A stretch of 25,905 nucleotides of DNA, from NCBI GenBank assembly GCA_002441265.1, contig DJVQ01000035.1:9800-35704 (forward strand). The letters are read 5' to 3'. The notes under the pieces were generated by a model. It was not told the DNA's origin. It ran no database searches and saw only the letters and a program-made list of their open reading frames with translations. Below, one piece after another: positions 15,514 through 23,267 of the stretch. The DNA is from Syntrophaceae bacterium UBA6252. Lineage in GTDB: Bacteria; Desulfobacterota; Syntrophia; Syntrophales; UBA6807. A program made the position numbers and the translations under genes. Numbering within the stretch: the first letter of the stretch is position 1; every line of letters begins with the position of its first letter.

Positions 15514-17505
15514 GTGAAGCTTCAGACCAGGCTGTTCGTTCTCTTTTCCGTGAGCGCGCTCGTCATCATGCTCGTCCTGGGAACCGTCCTTTATTCCAGG
15601 CTCTGGAAGGAAAGGCTGGGATCGGTCCGGATGGACGTGTCGAACGAACTTCGGCACATCAACTTCATGGTGAATTCCTTTTTCGCGGAGGTGGAAAACG
15701 ACGTCGAGACGCTGGCGGCGAACAAGACCGTCCGTTCGGCCGACGACCGCGATTTTACGAATTTTCTGAACGCCGACGAAAAGGCCTTCACCTACAACAT
15801 CGGCGAACTGGAACAGCGGATCATCGACATCTTCAACAATTACCGGGTGACCCATCCCTATGTCAACTCGGTGTACATGGGAAGGGAGAACGGCAGTTTC
15901 GTCCGGTCGCACAAGCGGGAGCGGCCCTCCCCTTATGATCCCAGGGAACGTCCCTGGTATCTGATCGCCAGGAACAATCCGGGAAGGGCGGTGAAGACGG
16001 AGGCCTACCCCTCGCTGACGACCTCCGACGTCAACATCGGCATTGTCCGGGCCCTTGTCGACAGGAACGGCATGTTCTACGGCGCCGTGGGCGTCGACGT
16101 GACCCTGAAGAACCTTACGGAATACATCGCCGATATCGTAACCGATCCCCCGGGCACGATCGTCGTCGTGGACGCAAACGGGGTGGTCCTTGCGGGATTG
16201 AGCGACGACGTCCTTTTCAGGAACGTGAGGGAGTATTCCCCCGACCTTGCGGGCATCCTGTCGAAATCCGGACCGGGCTTTCTGCCCGCCGTGATCCGGG
16301 GAGTGAAGCATTATGTTTCGTTTGTTTCTTCCCCGGCACAGGGATGGAAGATCGCCATTCTCATTCCCTCCGCGGGCATCGAAAGGGAGATCGCCGGCCG
16401 GATCGCCGCGGCCGTCGGGGGACTGGCGATCGCCCTCGTCCTGCTCAGCGCCCTCACCATGGTCGGGCTTCGGGTGTACATCGTGAGGCCCCTGGCGAAA
16501 TTCACCGACGAAACGAAGCATATCGCGCGGACGTTCGACCTCGATCGCCGCATCGACATCGACTCGCGGGATGAAATCGGTCTTTTGGCGGATTCCTACA
16601 ACGGGATGATGGATACCCTTGCCGAGACGTATCGCTCACTGAAGAAGACGGAAGCCGATCTCATCGCGCACAAGGACCATCTCGAGGAACTGGTGGAGGA
16701 GCGCACCGCCCGGCTGCAGGAGGCGAACGAGAACCTCTCAGCCCAGATCGAAAAGAATGTCCAGACGTTGAACGAACTTGCCATCGCCAAGGACCGCGCC
16801 GAGACGGCCGACAGGCTGAAATCCGCCTTTCTGGCCACCATGTCGCACGAGCTTCGGACCCCCCTCAACTCGATCATCGGGTTCACGGGCATCCTGCTTC
16901 AGGGAATGGTGGGGCCCCTGAACGACGAGCAGCGAAAACAGCTCGGCATGGTGCGCGGAAGCTCGCAGCACCTGCTTTCACTGATTACGGATGTCCTGGA
17001 CATCTCCAAGATCGAGGCGGGGCAGTTGAAGGTGCTCCATGAACCGTTCGACTTTACCCAGACGATGGAGAAGACCGTGGAGAGCGCGCGCCCCCTTGCC
17101 GAGAAAAAGGGGCTCCAACTCACATGTATCCTTCCCACCGGTATCGGCGACATGACCGGAGACCGCCGGAGGGTGGAGCAGGTTCTGCTGAATTTGATCA
17201 GCAACGCGGTCAAGTTTACGGAGAAAGGGTCGATAAACATAGAGTGCGGGTTGGAAGAGGGGGGCGTCACCATAAAGGTCACGGATACCGGCATCGGCAT
17301 CCGCCCGGAGGACCTTGGAACGATTTTCAAACCCTTTCAGCAGATTGACTCGGGGATGACCCGTAAATACGAAGGCACGGGCCTTGGCCTTTCCATCAGC
17401 AAGAGGCTTGTGGAACTCATGGGGGGCAGGATCTGGGTGACCAGCACGCCCGGTTCGGGAAGCACTTTCGGTTTTTTTCTGCCTGACGGAAGCAGGGACG
17501 CATGA
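15514..17505 (+). CDS. Membrane sensor histidine kinase (dCache-HAMP-HisKA-HATPase)
   Basis: A 663-residue protein. Membrane helix 1 spans about 7-29, followed by a periplasmic dCache-type sensor (about 35-290; RPWYLIARNNPGRAV near 146-160 and YGAVGVDVTLKNL near 189-201 are typical of ligand-binding Cache domains). Helix 2 is at about 297-320, then HAMP (about 322-375), a coiled coil, HisKA with His445 in MSHELRTPLNS, and HATPase (NLISNAVKF, DTGIGI, GTGLGLSI). It senses a small extracellular molecule and autophosphorylates. The GTG at 15514 is preferred because AGGAGG (15502-15507) is 6 bases upstream; a GTG at 15508 lies against that box. It is coupled to the next gene by an ATGA overlap. 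Confidence 0.92.
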   Translation: MKLQTRLFVLFSVSALVIMLVLGTVLYSRLWKERLGSVRMDVSNELRHINFMVNSFFAEVENDVETLAANKTVRSADDRDFTNFLNADEKAFTYNIGELEQRIIDIFNNYRVTHPYVNSVYMGRENGSFVRSHKRERPSPYDPRERPWYLIARNNPGRAVKTEAYPSLTTSDVNIGIVRALVDRNGMFYGAVGVDVTLKNLTEYIADIVTDPPGTIVVVDANGVVLAGLSDDVLFRNVREYSPDLAGILSKSGPGFLPAVIRGVKHYVSFVSSPAQGWKIAILIPSAGIEREIAGRIAAAVGGLAIALVLLSALTMVGLRVYIVRPLAKFTDETKHIARTFDLDRRIDIDSRDEIGLLADSYNGMMDTLAETYRSLKKTEADLIAHKDHLEELVEERTARLQEANENLSAQIEKNVQTLNELAIAKDRAETADRLKSAFLATMSHELRTPLNSIIGFTGILLQGMVGPLNDEQRKQLGMVRGSSQHLLSLITDVLDISKIEAGQLKVLHEPFDFTQTMEKTVESARPLAEKKGLQLTCILPTGIGDMTGDRRRVEQVLLNLISNAVKFTEKGSINIECGLEEGGVTIKVTDTGIGIRPEDLGTIFKPFQQIDSGMTRKYEGTGLGLSISKRLVELMGGRIWVTSTPGSGSTFGFFLPDGSRDA

Positions 17506-17894
17506 AGGGGAAAATTCTTGTCATCGAAGACAACGAGCAGAATCTCTATCTGGTGAGATTCATCCTCGAGCGAAACGGCTACGAGGTCTTCACCGCGCCG
17601 GACGGCAGGTCGGGCATCGAGGCGGCGTCATCGCTCCGGCCGGATCTGATCCTCCTCGACATTCAGCTGCCGGAAATGGACGGTTACGCCGTCGCCCGGA
17701 ATCTGAGACGGAATCCAGCCCTTGAGAACACGCCCATTGTCGCCGTGACGTCCTACGCAATGGTCGGCGACCGGGAAAAGGTCATGGAAGCGGGCTGCGA
17801 CGGATACATCGAGAAACCGATCGATCCGGACACCTTCGTGTCGCAGATCGAGCGCCATCTGCCCGGCAGGGATCGATCGAGGAGAGAGTCATGA
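17502..17894 (+). CDS. Single-domain response regulator (DivK/CheY-like)
   Basis: A 130-residue stand-alone receiver: acidic pair in VIEDNEQN, phospho-acceptor Asp in LLDIQLPEMDGY (near residue 53), Thr in AVTSYAM, and Lys in YIEKPID. It has no output domain, so it works through protein contacts or as a phosphorelay intermediate, probably taking phosphate from the upstream kinase. Its start overlaps the kinase stop (ATGA) and its stop overlaps the start of the hybrid kinase (ATGA), so all three are translated as one chain. Confidence 0.92.
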   Translation: MKGKILVIEDNEQNLYLVRFILERNGYEVFTAPDGRSGIEAASSLRPDLILLDIQLPEMDGYAVARNLRRNPALENTPIVAVTSYAMVGDREKVMEAGCDGYIEKPIDPDTFVSQIERHLPGRDRSRRES

Positions 17895-20842
17895 CACGAG
17901 TCCTGATCGTCGACGACAACAGCACCAACCTGTACCTGCTGGATGCCCTGCTCCGGGGATACGGCATGGAGGTGATCTCGGCGGAAAACGGCAGGGATGC
18001 CCTGGACAAGGCCCGTCTCGATCCGCCGGACCTGATCGTCACGGATATCCTGATGCCCGTCATGGACGGCTACGCCCTGTGCCGGCAATGGAAAAAGGAA
18101 GAAGCCCTGAAGGACATCCCCCTCGTTTTTTACACCGCCACGTACACGGACCCGAAGGACGAGGCACTCGCCATCGGACTCGGGGCGGACCGGTTCATCG
18201 TCAAACCGCAGGAACCGGATGTTTTCATGAAAATCATCGAGGAGGTGCTGAAGGAAAAGAATCACGCGAAGCCGGCACCGGAAGGCCCCCTGGGCGAGGA
18301 AATGGAGTTCTTCAGGCAGCACAACGAGGTTCTCTTCAGGAAGCTTGAGAAGAAAATGCTGGACCTGGAGACGGCCAACGGCCACCTGAAGGCCCTCGAG
18401 GAGCGGTACCGGCTGTGTTTCAAGAACGTCATGGATGTCGTCTGCATGGTCGACACCGATTTCAAATTCGTGAACGTGTCCCCCAGCGTGGAGCGGATCC
18501 TCGGGTACGGGCCGCAGGAATTCGTCGGACAGCCCGTCTCCTGCCTGCAACAGATCTTCGCGCCTGAATCCTTCGAACTGGCCCTGACCAACATCGACCT
18601 CGCCCTGAAGGGCCATGAGTTCCCGGCGACGGTCTACCGGTTCTTCTCGAAGGACGGAGTCGAGAAATTCGGCGAAATCAGCGCGTCGCCGGTGACGCGT
18701 GAAGGCGGTGTCATCGGGATCATCTGCGTCGCCAGGGATATCACGGACCGCCTGGCGGCGGAGAGGATGCTGCGGCAAAGACAGGAGATGCTGACGCGGA
18801 CCGAGAACATCGCCCACATCGGAAGCTGGGAGTGGGACGTCGCGACGGACGCCGTCACGTGGTCGGACGAGCTTTACCGTATCCTGCAGCGCGACCCGTC
18901 GGCGGGGGACCCGTCCTTCTCCGGGTACGCCGAATTGCTTCATCCGGACGACGGGGCGCTGTTTCGGGAGGCGGCGGAATCGGCCGTCACCGGGGGAACA
19001 CCCTACCAGCTGGAGGTGCGCGTCCTTCGGCCGGACGGAACGGTCCGCCACTGCCTGGAACGGGGCTATCCGGAGAAAGGCGCCGACGGGAAGGTGGTCC
19101 GCCTTTTCGGCTCCCTTCAGGACGTCACCGAGTTCAGGCTCGCCCGGGAGCGCATCGAGCACCTGAACACCGTTCTGCGGGCGATCCGGGAGGTGAACCA
19201 GCTCATCGTCCGGGAGCGCGACCAGGAGACCCTGATCCGCGAGGGCTGCCGGCTGCTGGTGAAAAACCGCGGCTATGCGTCCGCCATGATCATCCTCACG
19301 GACGAAAACGATCGTCCCGTTTCCTGGTCCGGGGCGGGTATGGATGCGGCTTTCGGATCGATGACCGCCCTGCTGGGGGGGGGTGAACTGCCGCCCTGCT
19401 GCGATCATGCGCGATCCGGGGAGGGGGTGGTCTGCATCAAGGCCGACGACCGCGTCTGCGTCATGTGCCCCGTTGCCGCCATGTACACGGGGTCGGACGC
19501 CATGTGTACGCGCCTCGTGAACAACGGCAACGCGCTGGGCTATTTTTCCGTTGTGACGGAGCGGGATATCGAGGCGGACGCCGAGGAGCGGGGTCTTTTC
19601 GCCGAAATGGCAGGGGATATCGCCTATGCGCTGCATGTGATGCAGAAGGACAGGGCCCGCGAAAAAATCGAGCAGGATCACCTGTCCCTGCAAAGCCGGA
19701 TGGTCCAGGCGCAGAAGCTGGAATCCGTGGGCCGGCTTGCCGGCGGGGTGGCCCATGATTACAACAACATGCTGGGCGTGATCATCGGGTACGCGGAGCT
19801 CGCCATGGACAGGGTGGCACCCGGGGATCCGCTTCATGCCGATCTCAAGGAAATACTCAACGCCGCCAAGCGCTCCAGTGAGATCACGCGGAAATTGCTG
19901 GCTTTCGCCCGCAAGCAGCCGATCAGTCCCCGGGTGCTCGATCTGAACGGGACCGTGGAAAGCATGCTCAAGATGCTCCGGCGTCTCATCGGCGAAAACA
20001 TCGAGCTTGCCTGGCTTCCCGGGGCGCGCCTGTGGCCGGTGAAGATCGATCCCGTGCAACTCGACCAGATCCTGGCCAATCTTTGCGTGAATGCCCGGGA
20101 TGCCATCGGCGACGGGGCGGGCAGGATCATCATCGAAACGGACAATGTGACCCTCGACGAGTCGTATCGCTTCGGTTCCGAAGGGTTTCTTCCCGGCGAT
20201 TTCGTGCTGCTGGCCGTGACCGACAACGGCTGCGGCATGGACAAAGAGACCCTGGAGATGATCTTCGAACCGTTTTTCACGACGAAAAGCCTGGGCAAGG
20301 GCACCGGCCTGGGACTGGCCACGGTGTACGGCATCGTCAAGCAGAACGACGGGTTCATCAAAGTCTACAGCGAACCGGGGAAAAGAACGATCTTCAAGAT
20401 CTACCTGCCCCGCCGGAGCGAGGAAGCGGGGGAGGAAGAAGCGAAGGGACCGGTGGAAATCCCGAGGGGCCGGGGCGAAACGGTGCTGATCGTGGAGGAC
20501 GAGCCCGCGATCAAGAAGATGGGCGGAGCGATGCTCGAAAAACTCGGTTACCGGGTGCTGGAGGCGGGCACGCCGGCCGAAGCCATGGACATCTCGGAGA
20601 AGCATCTCGGGAACATTCATCTCCTCCTCACCGACATGGTCATGCCGGAAATGGACGGCCGCGATCTGGCCGGGCGGTTAACGGCCATGCGCCCGGGAAC
20701 GCGGGTCCTGTTCATGTCCGGCTACACGGCCGCCGTGATCGCCGGACACGGCGTCCTGGAACAGGGCGTGCAATTCATCCAGAAACCGTTTTCCATCGGG
20801 GATCTGGCCGCCAAGGTGCGGGAAGTCCTGACGGCTTCGTAA
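17891..20842 (+). CDS. Hybrid histidine kinase REC-PAS-PAS-GAF-HisKA-HATPase-REC
   Basis: A 983-residue soluble protein. N-terminal receiver at about 3-118 (Asp52 in VTDILMPVMDGY), a coiled coil, PAS at about 172-290, a PAS_3-type domain at about 305-415 (GSWEWDV, VRVLRPDGTVR), a GAF-like domain at about 430-582, HisKA with His622 (GGVAHDYNNML), HATPase (NLCVNARDAIGDG, DNGCGM, KGTGLGLATV), and a C-terminal receiver at about 863-980 (Asp915). The GAF domain holds six cysteines (503, 504, 515, 523, 526, 539) including CVMCP, which may bind metal or sense redox. The stop codon lies inside the intergenic repeat at 20833-20990, so the last residues may have been altered by its insertion. DNA-binding output is absent from the whole operon. 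Confidence 0.92.
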   Translation: MTRVLIVDDNSTNLYLLDALLRGYGMEVISAENGRDALDKARLDPPDLIVTDILMPVMDGYALCRQWKKEEALKDIPLVFYTATYTDPKDEALAIGLGADRFIVKPQEPDVFMKIIEEVLKEKNHAKPAPEGPLGEEMEFFRQHNEVLFRKLEKKMLDLETANGHLKALEERYRLCFKNVMDVVCMVDTDFKFVNVSPSVERILGYGPQEFVGQPVSCLQQIFAPESFELALTNIDLALKGHEFPATVYRFFSKDGVEKFGEISASPVTREGGVIGIICVARDITDRLAAERMLRQRQEMLTRTENIAHIGSWEWDVATDAVTWSDELYRILQRDPSAGDPSFSGYAELLHPDDGALFREAAESAVTGGTPYQLEVRVLRPDGTVRHCLERGYPEKGADGKVVRLFGSLQDVTEFRLARERIEHLNTVLRAIREVNQLIVRERDQETLIREGCRLLVKNRGYASAMIILTDENDRPVSWSGAGMDAAFGSMTALLGGGELPPCCDHARSGEGVVCIKADDRVCVMCPVAAMYTGSDAMCTRLVNNGNALGYFSVVTERDIEADAEERGLFAEMAGDIAYALHVMQKDRAREKIEQDHLSLQSRMVQAQKLESVGRLAGGVAHDYNNMLGVIIGYAELAMDRVAPGDPLHADLKEILNAAKRSSEITRKLLAFARKQPISPRVLDLNGTVESMLKMLRRLIGENIELAWLPGARLWPVKIDPVQLDQILANLCVNARDAIGDGAGRIIIETDNVTLDESYRFGSEGFLPGDFVLLAVTDNGCGMDKETLEMIFEPFFTTKSLGKGTGLGLATVYGIVKQNDGFIKVYSEPGKRTIFKIYLPRRSEEAGEEEAKGPVEIPRGRGETVLIVEDEPAIKKMGGAMLEKLGYRVLEAGTPAEAMDISEKHLGNIHLLLTDMVMPEMDGRDLAGRLTAMRPGTRVLFMSGYTAAVIAGHGVLEQGVQFIQKPFSIGDLAAKVREVLTAS

Positions 20843-20990
20843 AAAGTTCCTATGCTGCCCCTTCTTCCCTCGTCCCTGCGGCGTACCAAAAGTACGCCTC
20901 GGTCCTCGGGATTCGGGCGCCTTGCCTCTGGAGCTTTTTCCTTTGCCGTTCGAAAAAGTGTTGATTCGGCTTTTTTGCGAGTTCATCAAG
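20833..20990. repeat. Intergenic repeat (MITE-like), complete copy
   Basis: The element runs from GGCTTCGTAAAAAG (20833-20846) to CTTTTTTGCGAGTTCATCAAG (20970-20990); its ends are imperfect inverted repeats. Inside is a perfect hairpin GGCGTAC-CAAAA-GTACGCC (20880-20898) and a nested CTTTTTC/GAAAAAG pair (20935-20940 region with 20952-20958). The right part recurs at positions 1-46. It has no coding capacity. The kinase stop codon TAA (20840-20842) is part of the left end. It may also act as a transcription terminator. Confidence 0.7.
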
Positions 20991-21016
20991 TCCTGGAACA
21001 GAAACATTCAGATGCC

Positions 21017-21032
21017 GTCCCCTGACGGGGAC
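21017..21032 (+). other. Short perfect hairpin before the cupin gene
   Basis: GTCCCC (21017-21022), loop TGAC, GGGGAC (21027-21032). It is 18 bases before the cupin ribosome binding site and could be a leader hairpin or a weak terminator for the upstream operon. Confidence 0.35.
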
Positions 21033-21061
21033 CGGACCTTTCCACATTGCGGAGGTGTCCC

Positions 21062-21412
21062 ATGAAAATCACGAACCTGGAACGGATCGGGAAAGCGAAA
21101 ATGACCATGGAAGGGGCAAAGGATACGTGGAAACAGGTGCCCCTGTCGAAGGAGGACGGTGTACCGAATTTCTCCTTCCGCGTGTTCACGATCATGCCCG
21201 GAGGCTACACGCCTTACCACACGCACGACTCGGAGCACATGAATTATTTCATTTCCGGGGAAGGCGTCGTGGTGACGGAAAGCGGTGACGAGCGGCCGGT
21301 GAAAAAAGGGGACTTCGTCCTCGTTCTCCCAGGAGAGAAACATCAATACAGGAATGCATCTCCCCGGGAACCCCTGGTCATGATCTGCGCCGTGCCGAAG
21401 GAGTACGAGTGA
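21062..21412 (+). CDS. Single-domain cupin protein
   Basis: The 116-residue protein is one cupin barrel. Motif 1 is PGGYTPYHTHDSEHMNYF, with His53, His55 and Glu58/His59 as likely metal ligands, and motif 2 is PGEKHQYRN with His94. The Gly turns (SGEGVVV, KKGDFVLV) are in place. Stand-alone cupins of this size act as metal-dependent isomerases or dioxygenases or as sensors; the role here is unknown. GGAGGT precedes the ATG at 5-6 bases, which decides the start over the TTG at 21047. Its last 35 bases overlap the convergent hydrolase gene. Confidence 0.85.
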   Translation: MKITNLERIGKAKMTMEGAKDTWKQVPLSKEDGVPNFSFRVFTIMPGGYTPYHTHDSEHMNYFISGEGVVVTESGDERPVKKGDFVLVLPGEKHQYRNASPREPLVMICAVPKEYE

Positions 21413-22379
21413 CGGCCCGGCGGCCGGGCTCGCCTTGGAAAAGCTCCGCCACCTTCTCCAGTGTCCGGTACCCGCGGACGATATGATCAAAATGGCCCTG
21501 TCCCTCGATGAGGGTCAGCCGGGCGTTCTTTACGCGGCCTGCCACGTATTCGCTGAATTTCGGAGGGACGAATCTGTCCGCCGATCCCTGGAACACCTCG
21601 ATGGGGATCTCGATGTCCCTGAGGTCGAATCCCCAGGGCCGGTACACGGTCTGCGCGTCATAGGCCGGTCCCGTCGCCCCGTTCCGGAAAAGCTCCTGAA
21701 AGTCCCGCATGAGCAGGTACTGGAATTCGGGAAGACGGAAGATCGCCTTGTCGGCGGGGCACAGGCTGGAGTCGAACATTTTCGCGAAGGACGCCGGGTT
21801 CCTGACGACTTTCTGCATGAATCCGAGCAGCGAAAAGGGAATCCGGAACAGGAAGAGGGGAAGCCCCGTGCCCAGCTTCGCGTACAGACGGTCCATGGTC
21901 CCAAGGTGCCGGATCATGTCGGGATCGCCGTAGACCGGCGCGGCGCAGGCCAGGTCCACCACGCAGGTCAGGCGGTCGGGGATGGAGGCGGCGCTGGCCA
22001 TCAGGGTGGGGCCGCCCCCGGAGATGCCGATGGCCCCGAAGGTGTCGATTCCGAGGTGGTCGGCCAGGTCGACCATGTCCCGGGCGTACTCGAGGACCGT
22101 CCAGCCGGGGCGGAAACGGGACCGGGAAACGCCGGGACGGTCCGGGGAGATGATTCTGAAACCGTAACGAAGGCCGGGTTTGTGGAGGAGCATGGCGTGA
22201 ACGTGGGACCCCGTCCCGTGGTAAAAGAAGAGGGGTCGACCGCCGGGGCTGCCGTACTCGTGAAAGGCGAGCTGCGTTCCCTGACGGGTCCTGTGGAACC
22301 GCACGTTTTTTTCCAGCGCCTCGATTTCCGGCCCGGAAAGAAGGCTCAGTTCCCCGTTGGCTCCATCGGCTTCCTTCAT
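21378..22379 (-). CDS. Alpha/beta-hydrolase
   Basis: The 333-residue protein has the fold's catalytic set: HGTGS oxyanion region (54-58), nucleophile elbow GISGGGP with Ser120, acid Asp268 in QGSADRFVP, and His296 in EGQGHFDH. A lid of about 120 residues between 150 and 250 separates the core halves. It resembles esterases and hydrolytic enzymes of the haloperoxidase/lactonase type; substrate unknown. The open frame runs to 22502 but the Arg-rich extension lacks family character. The ATG at 22379 follows GGGAG, and a promoter lies just upstream. The final ~18 residues are unconserved, Arg-rich and encoded across the overlap with the cupin gene. Confidence 0.87.
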   Translation of the reverse strand: MKEADGANGELSLLSGPEIEALEKNVRFHRTRQGTQLAFHEYGSPGGRPLFFYHGTGSHVHAMLLHKPGLRYGFRIISPDRPGVSRSRFRPGWTVLEYARDMVDLADHLGIDTFGAIGISGGGPTLMASAASIPDRLTCVVDLACAAPVYGDPDMIRHLGTMDRLYAKLGTGLPLFLFRIPFSLLGFMQKVVRNPASFAKMFDSSLCPADKAIFRLPEFQYLLMRDFQELFRNGATGPAYDAQTVYRPWGFDLRDIEIPIEVFQGSADRFVPPKFSEYVAGRVKNARLTLIEGQGHFDHIVRGYRTLEKVAELFQGEPGRRAVTRTPSARRRS

Positions 22380-22413
22380 GGGGGTCTCCCGGCTTCTCGA
22401 ACGTTCACGGAAG

Positions 22414-22442
22414 GATGTACGGGGTCGGGCGCCCGTTGTCAA
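22414..22442 (-). promoter_or_regulatory. Promoter for the alpha/beta-hydrolase gene
   Basis: Minus strand: perfect TTGACA (22442-22437), 17 bases, TACATC (22419-22414). It would give a leader of about 27 bases before the ATG at 22379. Confidence 0.55.
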
Positions 22443-22512
22443 GCCCGAAGAACCCGGGGCGGTTTTTTTTCGGGAGTTCGATGGGACATCCCCGGAATCC
22501 ACGAAATTTTCC

Positions 22513-22554
22513 TTGCAAAAAGTGACGTCATGTTATAAATCGTGACGCTATGTT
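22513..22554 (+). promoter_or_regulatory. TetR promoter with tandem direct-repeat operator candidate
   Basis: TTGCAA (22513-22518) and an extended -10 TGTTATAAA (TG at 22531, TATAAA at 22534-22539) form a promoter with a short 15-base spacer. Two direct repeats of GTGACG-nn-ATGTT (22522-22534 and 22542-22554), offset by exactly 20 bases, flank the -10. The first also contains the perfect palindrome TGACGTCA (22523-22530). This is the expected place for autorepression by the TetR protein. Confidence 0.6.
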
Positions 22555-22580
22555 CATTTCAAGTGGCAGAGGGTGACACG

Positions 22581-23219
22581 GTGCCGAACGGCGTCATGAA
22601 AGTCGAGACGCTCTCGAGAAGGGAGAGGGAAAAGCTGCGGCAGCGCCAGGAAATGCTGAACGCCGCGCTCCAGCTTTTTACGGAGAAGGGATACCACAAC
22701 GTCTCCATGCACGAGATCGCGGGAAAAGCCGAGTTCGCCATCGGCACCCTCTACAAGTTCTTCCGTAACAAGGAGGATCTTTACAGGGCCCTCGTCCTGG
22801 AACAGTCGGACAAGTTGCACGTGGCCCTTGCGACGGCCATCGGAGAGCCGGAAGACGAGATCGAGAAACTGAACAATTACATCAGGGTCAAGGGAGAATT
22901 CTTCCGCGACAATTACGCCATGATCAGGATTTACTTCGCCGAAAGCCATGGGCTGAGTTTCAACCTCATGGCGGGTCTCGACGCAGAGCTTCGCGAACGA
23001 TACGAGAGATTCCTCGCACTTCTCGCTTCCGTCTTCGAAGGAGCGATGAAGAGGAAGCGTTTCAGAAGGATCGCGGAACCCTACCACCTGGCCGTGGCCC
23101 TGGACAGCATGGTCAACGCCTTTCTTTTCCTGTGGCTGACCAATCCGGACCGCCTGCACGGTCCGGAAGTTCCGGGCGCCATACTCGACATTTTTTCCAA
23201 GGCACTGATCTCCTCGTGA
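22581..23219 (+). CDS. TetR-family transcriptional regulator of the RND pump
   Basis: A 212-residue repressor. The N-terminal helix-turn-helix is typical of TetR: MLNAALQLFTEKGYHNVSMH, then EIAGKAEFAIGTLYKFF with KEDLYRAL. The C-terminal helical domain (IRIYFAESHGLSFN, AEPYHLAVALDSMVNAFLFL) binds a ligand and dimerises. It resembles regulators that sit before RND pumps. The GTG at 22581 is chosen because AGAGGG lies 7 bases upstream; a GTG at 22542 would fall inside the operator repeat, and an ATG at 22596 has no ribosome binding site. It lies 48 bases before the adaptor gene with no separate promoter seen, so pump and regulator are probably co-transcribed. Confidence 0.88.
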   Translation: MPNGVMKVETLSRREREKLRQRQEMLNAALQLFTEKGYHNVSMHEIAGKAEFAIGTLYKFFRNKEDLYRALVLEQSDKLHVALATAIGEPEDEIEKLNNYIRVKGEFFRDNYAMIRIYFAESHGLSFNLMAGLDAELRERYERFLALLASVFEGAMKRKRFRRIAEPYHLAVALDSMVNAFLFLWLTNPDRLHGPEVPGAILDIFSKALISS

Positions 23220-23267
23220 AGGGGGTCGCAACGTCTTTATCCCGATTCAGATCACTGGAGGTTTTCG

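Noticed and set aside
17753..20620. Very long antisense open frame (about 955 codons) opposite the response regulator and hybrid kinase
   Set aside because: It mirrors the kinase codons in GC-rich DNA, shows no domain pattern and has His/Asp/Gly-rich composition typical of a shadow frame.
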